A DNA stretch of 64,000 nucleotides from Caviibacter abscessus (GTDB lineage Bacteria; Fusobacteriota; Fusobacteriia; Fusobacteriales; Leptotrichiaceae), in the NCBI RefSeq assembly GCF_001517835.1, contig NZ_LOQG01000011.1, positions 170,028 through 234,027 of the forward strand. Direction: 5' to 3'. The position numbers were made by a program, and so were the translations under genes. Position 1 is the stretch's first letter; the number at the start of each line of letters is the position of its first letter. Below the pieces are notes generated by a model. That model had not been told where the DNA came from. It was given only the letters and a program-made list of their open reading frames with translations, and searched no databases. Below, one piece after another: positions 27,251 to 37,300 of the stretch.

Positions 27251-30200
27251 TTAAACTCAAATCCTGTCTTAATATTTACATTTGTTCTCTTATATTTAGC
27301 ATTTTCAAAACTTACCGGCACATTTATACTTGATGTCCATGATATTCCTTTTATTATATTGTATTTTGCCGATACTTCTGGTGATAATATATTTTTTGCT
27401 TTCAACATATTACTTCCAAATAATTTTAAATCATCTAGTAATACATTGTCAACCATTACATACTTAAGCTCTAATTTATGATTTATTCCAACTCCAATAA
27501 AGAACTCATCTATAACCTTAAAATTATATCCTAAATGAATATCACTATTAATGTTTATACTTTTGTATTGTAAATTATTTCTCACAGGTTTTTCAGGAAT
27601 AACTTTATCCTCAACTTTTTCTTCTACTTTTTTAATAATTTGATCTTTGTATGAATTATCAAAATCTTTTCCATTTCTCTCTTCAATAATTTTCTTTATT
27701 TTATCATATTTATTTTGTTTATTGTCACTACTTCCAAAAGATACAATATTTTGATCAACAAATTGTTCTTTTACTTGTGGATCAATATATTTATTACTTG
27801 CTCTAATTTGCAAAGCATATACATTTTGTTTAATCTTTTCAATATGCTTTTCAAATGCTTTAGAAGTATATTTAACATTGTTATACTCCAAATCAACATT
27901 TGTTCTTACATTAAACCCAATTTCATTATCATAATCTAAATTAAGATATACTTTATACTTTTTATCAAACAAAATTTCAGTTTTATTTATTTCTCTATGA
28001 TCAGAATATTTTTTTAATGGTACAAAATATACCCAAGCATCACCAAGAATTTGCCAAAAACTTCTATTCTTATCTTGTGCATAAGTTATATATGAATTTG
28101 AATTTTTATAATCTCCTAATGCCTTTAAATCTTCATCTTTTATTCTATACTCAGAATCTGTTATACTCGTGGTTTTAACTACAGCTTCTCCACTTTTTGA
28201 TGAAAACCCTGTTCTTATTGTTAAATTATCACTTATCTTATCTACATTTACAAATGGTGTCAGTGTGTAATTTAAGTTATTTTCAAACTTAAAGTCTTTT
28301 AACTTATTATCAAATGCTGTTATTTCATCTTTTTTATTTCTATGTACTAATACTTCTTTTATTGTACTTTGTAGGTCATTTTTAAAGATTTGTTTATCTT
28401 TATTTATTTGTTTTTGTACTCCTGCTACTATACTTGTCTCTTTATTTAGTTCTAATTCTGTTCCATATTTTAAGTATATATCTTTATTCTCTTTTGATAT
28501 TATTACTCTTGGTTTTAGTGGTAAATTCACTACTAATGGGTTTATTGATAAATCTATATTGGGATCTAGATCTTTTCCGTATAAGCTTACTTTTGCTGCT
28601 GATAAATCTGCAAATATATCATAATTTGCATATACTCCGTTTCTTTCTACTAATTCTACTCCTGCGTCTACTTTACCTTTTGTTCTTAAGTTAAATGCTT
28701 TATTCATGTCTGTAAATATATCAAAGTCTGAGCTTCCCAACAGATATTTAAACTCTGTCTTATACATTATATTTACACCTGAAAACTCACTTTTATTAAA
28801 TGCTACTGGTAATTGAAACTCATTTCTTACCTCAAAACTTTTATATGGTCTATATGTTACTCCTATTTTTGGTGATAGTATATTGTATATGCTTCTCCAT
28901 GAATTTTCTAATGGCTTCTTCTCTTTTTGTAACGCATCATCTGCATTAAACTTTCTTTTTGATTTTTCATCTTTTTTATCATTTATTTGACTTTTTTTCT
29001 CAAATGCTTTATCTACAAGCTTTTTCTCTGTCATTGTGCTTATATCTACGGATTTTCCTTCTAAATCTATAGGTTTTCCATCTTTATCCCTTTTAACAAC
29101 ATTAAGTTTGTAGTCTTCTCCATTCACTTTAAATGTTTCTGGCATTATATACCCATATTCACCATAATGTGATAATCCTAAATCTATATCCCATTTTGAA
29201 CCTACTTTTATTCTATATCCTAAATATGTTTGGCTTACTAAATTAATATCTTTATACTTTAATACTGTTTCTTTTGCATTATTATCTTTTCCATTTTTAG
29301 TATATTTTAAACTAACATCAGTATAAGTTGTATCTAAGCTTGTTTGAGCTATGAAGCCTTTATACATTCCTTGTACATTTATTCCTGCTGTGTGTTGGAT
29401 TTTTGTAAAGTCTAATTTTTTGTCATCTGATGATTTAATATCTGTTCTATCATTTATTCTTGAATGTAAATCAATTCTATATCCATTTCCAACATAACCT
29501 GCATTTAATTTTGCTGATATATTATTTGTTTGTTTTAACTCTTTTATTTCATCTAACTCTGTTTTTATTTTCGCAAGTGTTTCTTCTACTTTAAATATAT
29601 TCTTTTCTTTTTCACTCGCGTGAAAATACATTGCTCTTGTAAGGTCTATTCCTCTCATTTCATAAGGATTTTTTAATATATTTGATATTTTTGTTACTGC
29701 ATCAGCAACCAGTATTCTCTTACTCGCACGAAAAATGTATCCCAATATTTCACTTGCACCTGGACTTGAATTTGGAAACTCTTTTTTTAACTTACTAAGT
29801 CTATAATATTTATCAAAATCTGGAAGTGAATAATTAAATAAATCTTCTCCAAGATAATGCCAACGATTTGTTAGTTCATAATCTTTGTTAGATACAGTTA
29901 ATGCTTGTGGCATTTCTGTTTTTGATCTTTCATTTGCTAAACCAAGCGTTTTAGGCTTATTAATTAAGGTTCCTGGTATATTGGGATCATTATATGTAAA
30001 TCCATTAAAATATAGATAAGTTGGATCTAGTATCCCTGGATTTATTTCAAAAAAATCAAAATTGGATGTTAATCCTGGAAATAGCTGTTTAAAGTCATTG
30101 GGAACTTGTTTTATTAGTCCTAAATGTGATGTCTTTCTTCCATACCCTATTCCTGCTCTGTCTAATAATTTGCTAGTCACTGTTGTTAGTATTCCATTTA

Positions 30201-31383
30201 ATACTTCTTTTTTTGAAGTGTATAGACTTGTTCCTTCTGTAACTGCATCTTGTATAATACTTTTGTTTTTAAGTAACGCTATCCCATCCCAAATAAGATG
30301 TCCACTAAGAGTTATACCGTTTTCAAGTTCCTCTAAAAGTTTTGAAATCTTTTTAGTTTCAGAATTTTTATGTATCTCATCTAAAAAAGTATTTACTGCT
30401 AACTTTACAGGACTGTCTCCAAATAGTGAGCCTGAATAATATCCAAGTAGTCTGTATGTCCCTTTGTATCCCGATACCTCTGCCTTCTCTAAATCTGCGT
30501 GATCTGCATCATATTTTTCTTTTGTACTTAAATCTACTCTTTCTTTCTTCTTCCATTTCTTAAAGTATTCTATTTTATCGTATCCTGGAGCTGCATATGA
30601 TATATTTTCTATTTCTTCATTTATATCTAACTTCTCTCTATTGGTCGCAAACACCGGTCCTGCGTTAAAGTAAAAACCTTTGTATGAGCCTCCCAAGCTT
30701 GGATTTATCTCTGCTCTTTTACCTTGACCTCTTACATTTACAAAAGCTTGTATCGGATAATCTGCTAATGGATTAAATGTTACATTGTAGTCTACTTCTT
30801 TGTTTCCTATTTTTTCTTTTTCTTCTTCTATTTTATCTATTCCATACTTTTTCTTTTCTTCTCCTATTACATAATACTTTAATGTTCCATTTAAGTACTT
30901 GTTCTCTGATGTTAATGTTAATCTTAACTTATCTATTTCATTTTTTTCAATAAAATTTTCGTAATCATTATCTTTTCCTATTACATCTAATCCTAATCTT
31001 AATCCAAAATAATCTTCGCTAAGTTTTATTCCAAGTCTTTTTCTAAACTTGTATTCTTTTGATATATATCTTATTGCTAACTCTAAGTCTCTATTCTCTG
31101 GATATTTAGGTACATAATAATCTATTGTTTTTTTCTCTACTTGTTTTTCTATACTCTGATTTTTAGGTTCTTTCTTTTTGTCATAGTCTTGTACTTTTTT
31201 GGCAAATATTAGATCCATTGCTGGAAGTGCCATTCTTGATGCTTTTTCTGCCCCATCTGCTCCAAAATGGGTATCAATTCCAAATGTCACTTCTGCTTTT
31301 ATTTTATCTTCTACCTTTGCATATGTCATTATTGACGCACTTAGGGCTGCTAATGACAGCAGTAATTTTTTATTTCTCTTCAT
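27244..31383 (-). CDS. Giant outer-membrane beta-barrel protein of unknown function
   Basis: A 1379-aa exported protein. Residues 1-22 form a classical signal peptide (KKLLLSLAALSASIMTYA, cleavage before KVEDK). The rest alternates short amphipathic strands with charged loops and ends FKW; a terminal aromatic residue is the usual C-terminal signal of outer-membrane barrels. A predicted helical insert lies in the middle (about residues 545-645). I see no catalytic motif and no known passenger or plug domain, so I do not assign a function. Codon use and AT content match the neighbours. It may be a lineage-specific porin or structural outer-membrane protein. It is preceded by an unusual leader (31472-31536). 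Confidence 0.75.
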   Translation of the reverse strand: MKRNKKLLLSLAALSASIMTYAKVEDKIKAEVTFGIDTHFGADGAEKASRMALPAMDLIFAKKVQDYDKKKEPKNQSIEKQVEKKTIDYYVPKYPENRDLELAIRYISKEYKFRKRLGIKLSEDYFGLRLGLDVIGKDNDYENFIEKNEIDKLRLTLTSENKYLNGTLKYYVIGEEKKKYGIDKIEEEKEKIGNKEVDYNVTFNPLADYPIQAFVNVRGQGKRAEINPSLGGSYKGFYFNAGPVFATNREKLDINEEIENISYAAPGYDKIEYFKKWKKKERVDLSTKEKYDADHADLEKAEVSGYKGTYRLLGYYSGSLFGDSPVKLAVNTFLDEIHKNSETKKISKLLEELENGITLSGHLIWDGIALLKNKSIIQDAVTEGTSLYTSKKEVLNGILTTVTSKLLDRAGIGYGRKTSHLGLIKQVPNDFKQLFPGLTSNFDFFEINPGILDPTYLYFNGFTYNDPNIPGTLINKPKTLGLANERSKTEMPQALTVSNKDYELTNRWHYLGEDLFNYSLPDFDKYYRLSKLKKEFPNSSPGASEILGYIFRASKRILVADAVTKISNILKNPYEMRGIDLTRAMYFHASEKEKNIFKVEETLAKIKTELDEIKELKQTNNISAKLNAGYVGNGYRIDLHSRINDRTDIKSSDDKKLDFTKIQHTAGINVQGMYKGFIAQTSLDTTYTDVSLKYTKNGKDNNAKETVLKYKDINLVSQTYLGYRIKVGSKWDIDLGLSHYGEYGYIMPETFKVNGEDYKLNVVKRDKDGKPIDLEGKSVDISTMTEKKLVDKAFEKKSQINDKKDEKSKRKFNADDALQKEKKPLENSWRSIYNILSPKIGVTYRPYKSFEVRNEFQLPVAFNKSEFSGVNIMYKTEFKYLLGSSDFDIFTDMNKAFNLRTKGKVDAGVELVERNGVYANYDIFADLSAAKVSLYGKDLDPNIDLSINPLVVNLPLKPRVIISKENKDIYLKYGTELELNKETSIVAGVQKQINKDKQIFKNDLQSTIKEVLVHRNKKDEITAFDNKLKDFKFENNLNYTLTPFVNVDKISDNLTIRTGFSSKSGEAVVKTTSITDSEYRIKDEDLKALGDYKNSNSYITYAQDKNRSFWQILGDAWVYFVPLKKYSDHREINKTEILFDKKYKVYLNLDYDNEIGFNVRTNVDLEYNNVKYTSKAFEKHIEKIKQNVYALQIRASNKYIDPQVKEQFVDQNIVSFGSSDNKQNKYDKIKKIIEERNGKDFDNSYKDQIIKKVEEKVEDKVIPEKPVRNNLQYKSININSDIHLGYNFKVIDEFFIGVGINHKLELKYVMVDNVLLDDLKLFGSNMLKAKNILSPEVSAKYNIIKGISWTSSINVPVSFENAKYKRTNVNIKTGFEFKW

Positions 31384-31471
31384 ATTTTTTCTCTTTTCGT
31401 CTTATCTTTAATAATTGCGTTTCATGATTAAAAAAATTTAAAGGTATATATTTTTTTTAATAACATTTATT

Positions 31472-31493
31472 TCAGGGTAATTTCATCACCTCC
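31472..31493 (-). promoter_or_regulatory. Orphan Shine-Dalgarno with a 4-codon mini-ORF in the leader
   Basis: A perfect GGAGGTGAT ribosome-binding sequence (31493-31485) is about 105 bases upstream of the giant gene's ATG and has no gene of its own. The ATG at 31486 opens only Met-Lys-Leu-Pro-stop and is too close to the site for good initiation. It may bind 30S subunits to protect the mRNA 5' end, or be left over from a lost gene. Confidence 0.4.
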
Positions 31494-31506
31494 AAAATTA
31501 AATTTT

Positions 31507-31536
31507 TTAATAACATTGTTAAAAAAATTGTATCAA
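31507..31536 (-). promoter_or_regulatory. Probable promoter of the giant outer-membrane protein gene
   Basis: TTGATA (31536-31531) and, 17-18 bases on, TTATTA/TATTAA (31513-31507). The transcript would begin near 31500, only a few bases before the orphan ribosome site. No other good promoter is seen in the 345-base gap. Confidence 0.45.
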
Positions 31537-31685
31537 AAAATATATATTAATTTTAATAAATATAACGCAAAGAACATTTGATAATTAACTATAAATTGGA
31601 CCATTCAACATCTTCCTCATCTAATCTTTTTTTAACTTATTTCTATTTTTTAATCAAAACAAACTGTTTTTAATTTTATAAAAAA

Positions 31686-31722
31686 AACCTTATAAAGCCT
31701 TTAATTTAAACTTTATAAGGTT
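31686..31722 (-). terminator. Strong terminator after clpB
   Basis: A 12-bp perfect stem (AACCTTATAAAG at 31686-31697 with CTTTATAAGGTT at 31711-31722) runs into at least seven U on the minus strand. Confidence 0.92.
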
Positions 31723-31728
31723 ATTTTT

Positions 31729-34245
31729 TTATTTAACAATATATATTAATTCATCATTTTTTGAATCAAGTAATATTTTTCCATGTTGCTTAAGTTCACC
31801 ATTTAATATTTTTTTAGACAATTCAGTTTCTAATTCTCTTTGAATATATCTTTTAATTGGTCTTGCACCATATGCTTCATTATATGAATCTTTAGCAATT
31901 TTATCTAATGCTGCATCTGTATATTCAAGCTCAATAAATTGATCTTCTAATAATTTTGCAACATCTTTTATACATAATTCTACAATTTTTCTAACATTTT
32001 GTGAATCAAGTGCTCTAAATACAACAATATCATCTATTCTATTTAAAAATTCAGGTTTAAAATGTGCTTTCAAAATTTCCTGAACATTTTGTTCATTTTT
32101 ACTTAATATATCTTGACTTCCCAAATTAGATGTCATTATTATTATAGTATTTTTGAAATTGACTATTTTTCCTTTACTATCAGTAAGTCTACCATCATCT
32201 AATACTTGTAGTAATAAATTAAATACATCCGGATGTGCTTTTTCTATTTCATCAAACAATATTACTGAATAAGGCTTTCTTCTGATAGCTTCTGTTAATT
32301 GTCCTCCTTCTTCATACCCTACATAACCTGGTGGTGCCCCAATTAATCTTGTTACACTGAATTTATCCATGTACTCACTCATATCAATTCTTACTATATT
32401 ATTTTCATCGTCAAATAAATTGTATGCCAAAGTTTTTGCAAGATATGTTTTACCTACTCCTGTAGGTCCTAAGAATATGAAAGAACCTATAGGTCTATTA
32501 GGATCTTTAAGTCCTGCTCTTGATCTTAATATTGTTTTATAAATCGTATCAACTGCATCGTCTTGACCTATAACTCTTGATTTAATATTTTCATTTAATT
32601 TTAATATTTTTTCCTTTTCTTCTTCCATTAATTTTGATACAGGAATGCCTGTCCATTTAGCAATTACTTGAGTAATATTTTCTGTTGTTATAACTTTTTT
32701 AAGCATTGCTTCATTTTCGTTTTTCTTGTATTCTTCCAATTGTTTTTCAAGTTCAGGAATTACTTTATACTTTATCTCTCCTGCTTTTTCATAATTTATT
32801 TGTCTTGTATACTCTTCAAAATCAAGTTTAGCTTTTTCAAGTTTAGTTTGAACTTCCTTTAATTTTTCACTTTGTTTTTTTTCATTTTCCCAAAGAGATA
32901 ATAATTCATCTTTTTTAGCTTTTTTATTTGCCAAATCTTTTTCAAGTTCAACATATCTCTTTTTACTTGCTTCATCATCTTCTTTTTTCAATGCTTGTTT
33001 TTCAATTTCAAGTTGAGTTACTTGTCTTGTAAGTTCATCAAGTTCTGTTGGCATTGAATCAAGTTCAGTTTTTAATTTAGCACAAGCTTCATCAATCAAA
33101 TCAATTGCTTTATCAGGCAAAAATCTGTCAGATATGTATCTATCACTTAAAGTAACCGCACTAACTACAGCATTATCAGATATTCTCACCCCATGAAATT
33201 GTTCAAATTTTTCTTTTAAACCTCTTAAAACAGATATAGTTTCATCTATTGTAGGTTCATTAATTAATACAGGCTGAAATCTTCTTTCTAGAGCCGCATC
33301 TTTTTCAATATATTTTCTATATTCATCTAAAGTTGTTGCTCCTATTACTTTTATTTCACCTCTTGCAAGCATAGGTTTTAGTAAATTTGAGGCATCCATT
33401 GAACCTTCAGAAGACCCTGCACCTACAATATTATGTACTTCATCAATAAATAAGATGATTTTACCCTGACTTTGTTCAAGTGTATCAATTACATTTTTTA
33501 ATCTTTCTTCAAATTCTCCTCTATATTTAGCTCCTGAAATTAAAGCTCCCATATCAAGAGAGAATATAGTTTTGTCTTTCAAATTTTCAGGCACATCACC
33601 TTTTAATATTCTCCAAGCTATACCTTCTGCAATAGCTGTTTTACCAACTCCAGGTTCACCAATTAATATAGGATTATTTTTATTTCTTCTTGATAAGATT
33701 TGTATAGTTCTTCTTATCTCATCATCTCTACCGATTATAGGGTCAATTTTACCAGATTTTGCAAGTTCAACTAAATCTCTTCCAAATTTTTCAAGCACTT
33801 CATAGCTATCTTCTGGATTTTCACTAGTTACTTTTTTATTTCCCCTTATGTTCTTTAATGCGTTCATAAACTGTTTTTTATCTACACCCATATCTTTAAT
33901 ATTCAATGAAGATAAAAATAAATGTTCTACACTTATATATTCATCGCCCATGTCACTTGCTATTTCTTCAGCCTTAACAATAGCACGACTAAGTTCTCCA
34001 TTAGGACTTGGATTTGCATTTCCATTAACCTTTGGAAATCTATTTATAGCATCTTGAAGTTTATCAATAAATTCCTTTATATCATATCCCATTTTTGTAA
34101 GTATATTTGGTATTAAACCTGAAGGTTGACCAACTAAAGCAAGCATCAAATGTTCCAACCTTATTTCAGGATTTGAATATTTTATGGCGAAATTTGTTGC
34201 TTCAGATAAAGATAAATTAGCTTTTTCTGTAAACTTTTTATTCAT
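31729..34245 (-). CDS. clpB: ClpB disaggregase
   Basis: The 838-aa Hsp100 that works with DnaK to dissolve aggregates. Order of domains: N-terminal Clp repeats (residues 1-145), first AAA+ module with [15 protein letters not shown] and [10 protein letters not shown], the coiled-coil middle domain (about 400-520), second AAA+ module with [15 protein letters not shown] and [14 protein letters not shown], then the C-terminal domain with [14 protein letters not shown]. Heat-shock regulated through CIRCE (34267-34293). Single-gene unit between its own promoter and terminator. Ribosome site AAGGTGAT precedes the ATG. Confidence 0.98.
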   Translation of the reverse strand: MNKKFTEKANLSLSEATNFAIKYSNPEIRLEHLMLALVGQPSGLIPNILTKMGYDIKEFIDKLQDAINRFPKVNGNANPSPNGELSRAIVKAEEIASDMGDEYISVEHLFLSSLNIKDMGVDKKQFMNALKNIRGNKKVTSENPEDSYEVLEKFGRDLVELAKSGKIDPIIGRDDEIRRTIQILSRRNKNNPILIGEPGVGKTAIAEGIAWRILKGDVPENLKDKTIFSLDMGALISGAKYRGEFEERLKNVIDTLEQSQGKIILFIDEVHNIVGAGSSEGSMDASNLLKPMLARGEIKVIGATTLDEYRKYIEKDAALERRFQPVLINEPTIDETISVLRGLKEKFEQFHGVRISDNAVVSAVTLSDRYISDRFLPDKAIDLIDEACAKLKTELDSMPTELDELTRQVTQLEIEKQALKKEDDEASKKRYVELEKDLANKKAKKDELLSLWENEKKQSEKLKEVQTKLEKAKLDFEEYTRQINYEKAGEIKYKVIPELEKQLEEYKKNENEAMLKKVITTENITQVIAKWTGIPVSKLMEEEKEKILKLNENIKSRVIGQDDAVDTIYKTILRSRAGLKDPNRPIGSFIFLGPTGVGKTYLAKTLAYNLFDDENNIVRIDMSEYMDKFSVTRLIGAPPGYVGYEEGGQLTEAIRRKPYSVILFDEIEKAHPDVFNLLLQVLDDGRLTDSKGKIVNFKNTIIIMTSNLGSQDILSKNEQNVQEILKAHFKPEFLNRIDDIVVFRALDSQNVRKIVELCIKDVAKLLEDQFIELEYTDAALDKIAKDSYNEAYGARPIKRYIQRELETELSKKILNGELKQHGKILLDSKNDELIYIVK

Positions 34246-34266
34246 AAATTATCACCTTTCCTTTTT

Positions 34267-34293
34267 TGAGCACTCAATGCACTAGAGTGCTAA
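34267..34293. promoter_or_regulatory. CIRCE operator (HrcA-binding) upstream of clpB
   Basis: TGAGCACTC - 9 bases - GAGTGCTAA: one mismatch from the consensus inverted repeat TTAGCACTC-N9-GAGTGCTAA. It begins seven bases after the -10 box of the clpB promoter, ideal for repression by HrcA. No hrcA, groE or dnaK is in the window. Confidence 0.95.
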
Positions 34294-34300
34294 TAAATTT

Positions 34301-34328
34301 ATTATATCACTTTCTTAATTATTGTCAA
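34301..34328 (-). promoter_or_regulatory. clpB promoter
   Basis: TTGACA (34328-34323), a 16-base spacer, and TATAAT (34306-34301), both perfect boxes, just upstream of the CIRCE operator. Confidence 0.88.
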
Positions 34329-34345
34329 TAGTTTTTAATAAAAAA

Positions 34346-34370
34346 AATTGAAGAGTTAAACTCTCCAATT
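34346..34370 (-). terminator. Terminator after the trimeric autotransporter gene
   Basis: A 10-bp stem with G-U pairs (AATTGAAGAG at 34346-34355 with CTCTCCAATT at 34361-34370), followed on the minus strand by a U-rich run. Confidence 0.82.
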
Positions 34371-34375
34371 TTAAA

Positions 34376-37300
34376 CTATTTAACAACTATTTCAACTCTT
34401 CTATTTGCAAAATTCCCATTATTTACTTGATTATTAAATCCTAAGCTCGAAACTTTTCTTATATTTTGTTGATTTGTTAAACCTAAACTTATCATTAGTT
34501 CAGATACTTTATTTGCTCTAGCTAATCCTAATCTTAAATTATATTTTTCTCCAGCACTTATATCAGTGTGCCCTGTTATATCTATTATTCTATCAGGATA
34601 TTTTTCATTAATTTCTTTTACTATTGCCTTAAGTTTTGCAATCTGAGCTTTTGTTGGCATAAATTTATCATTCACAAACTGATCTATAACATACAGTCTT
34701 TCTTTAAATCCTACTCCACCATTTTGTTTAAGTTCTTTAACAATTTCTTTTATTTCCTTGTTTTCTTTTTCAAGTTTTGATATTTTATCCTCAAGTTTTG
34801 AAATCTTATCAGCACCATATGTTGTATTATTATTTAATGTAAGTGCTTTTTTATTTGGAATAAAGTTTAAATTAAATCCTGCTGATACTCCAAATGTTTT
34901 TTGTGTGTCTATACCTGCACTTAGTTTATATACAAAGGTATTTGATGGCTCTGTTCCACTTATTCCAAGTGCAAATCCTCCTTGTTTATTGTAATAGACT
35001 GCTCCTGCTCCTATACTAAATAATTTATTATCTCCTACTTGTGGAATACTTGCCATTGCCATTGTCGTTGCTATTCCTCCACTTAGTTGTTTTGACATCT
35101 CTTTTGCTTCTTCTCTTACTTTTACAAATTCTTTATGTATCTTATCTCCTGATACTCCTCTTTTTTCTCCTGCTTTTATATCTCCATTTACTATGTCTTT
35201 TAATTGACTATAGTTTACCGCATCACTATTTTCTTTTCCATCTGCCAAGTTTGTTATTTTTACAGCACTATGTCCATTTCCACCTAATGTTATTTTATCT
35301 TTTGTAATACTATCATATTTTACAGCTATATCATCTAATTTTTGTATTTTTTCTGTATTTTTATCTACCTTTTCATTTGTTGTTTTCAATTCTTTTTCTA
35401 TTTTATTTATTGATTCTGTATTTTCGGTTATTTTCTCCGTATTTTTTGTAACTTTATTAGAAACTTCTTTAAGTTCTTCCTTTGTTGCTGCATTATTTAT
35501 TTTATCTTTAAGATTTTTATTTAAATGTTTCTCATCTATCGAATCATCTTTTAACTCTATTGTAAGATCTGCACTTCCAAATAGTCTTTCATTATTACCT
35601 GAAAGCGTTAATGTTTGTGATTTTACACTTCCTTTGTTAGCAATTTCTTCTTCAATATTTTTAATTTTTGCTTCATTTGTATTTATTTTAGATGTATTAT
35701 TTACTATTTTTGCATTATTTTCAGCTATTTTAGTCATATTATTTGCAATAGAAGTTTTATTCTTATCTATTTCACCTCTATTTTTTTCAATACTGTCTGT
35801 ATTTGTTTTTATGTTTTCTTTATTTACAGCAATTTCTTTTTTATTACCATCTATATTATTTCTATTTTTTTCTATTTCTTGTTCATTTTTGTCTATTTTT
35901 TCTTTGTTATTCTTTATATCTTGCTTATTCTTGTCTATTTGATTTTTATTAGCTTCTATTTTCGCTTTATTTTCATCAATAGCTTTAGCATTTTTTGCAA
36001 TATTTGCTTTATTGTCTTCTATACTTTTTGCGTTTTTGGCTATATTTTCTTTATTTGCTTTTATATCTTCTGCGTTTTTAGCAATATTCTCTGTATTTTT
36101 AGCTATTTTATTGGTATTATCTTCTATTTTCGTTTTATTCTCTTGTATTTGTTTACTATTTTCAGCAATCGTTTTTTTGTTTTCATCAATAGCTAGTTTA
36201 TTTTTATCTATTTGATCTTTGTTATTAGCTACTGCTATCATGTTATTTGAAATAGATGTTCTATTTTTACCTATTTCTTCTCTATTTGTTACAATATCAC
36301 CTTTATTTGTTTGTATATTTTGTTCATTTACACCAATTCTCGTTTTATTACTTGATATACCATTTTCATTTTCTTCTATTTTTTGTTTATTTTTATCTAT
36401 ACTTTCTTTATTTTTCTTAATTTTTTGTGTATTACTTTCCATTTTTGATTTATTATCAGCAATAGCTCTTGTATTTTCCTCCATTTGAGAGTTATTACCT
36501 TCTATATCATTTTTTAACTCTTTAATAGCTTTTTCATTTTTATCTATTTTAGTACTTAACTCTGTTTTTACCTTATCCAATTGACTTCCATTTATGGCAT
36601 CTTTAGAATTAGTATCCACCGTTCCATCTGCTACATTTGTTATTTTTTTACTATTTGCATTAAGTCCAGAACCATTAATATATACTAAATCACCAAATTG
36701 TACTCCTGTTTCTCCAATTACAACTTTGTTTGTCCCTGTCCCTGCTGTTACTTTTGTAAATTCAGGAGAATTAGCAAATTTAATAGTCAAAATACCGTCA
36801 CTTATTTCCGTTTTCACATTTTTAGCATCTACATCTGATGTTGTATGACCACCTTTAATAGTTACAGTCTCCCCCAATTTAACCTTATGTGTTCCCGTAT
36901 TTCCAGCAAATATTAAACCTTTTTCTGTTAATTCATTAATTTTGTCATTAAATTGTTTTAAGTTTACAGCTTCATCATCTTGAGTAGCATTTTTAATACC
37001 ACTTAATGTAACTTTATCTCCATTATCTTTACCAAGTTTTACCTTCGTTTTGTTTTTATCTGTATATTTTACTACAATTTCATCAAGTTCTTTAATTTTA
37101 CTATTTAACGCAACTGTTGCAGAATAAAGTTGAGATCCATTTACAGCATCTGTACTTTGTTCATCTATTAATCCCGCTGATACATTTTGCAATCTTCTTT
37201 CGCTACCTTGTGATCCGATAGTTACTATACCATTAGTTGTACCTGCAAAGTTTTTTAATTCTAATCCGTCAACACTTTGACTACTATATGTTTGTTCCAG

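Noticed and set aside
35666-36505. Regular 21-bp periodicity that could be taken for a CRISPR array or a minisatellite.
   Set aside because: It lies wholly in frame inside the adhesin gene, has no unique spacers, and the DNA units are diverged; it reflects heptad coding. No CRISPR array or cas gene is seen in the window.
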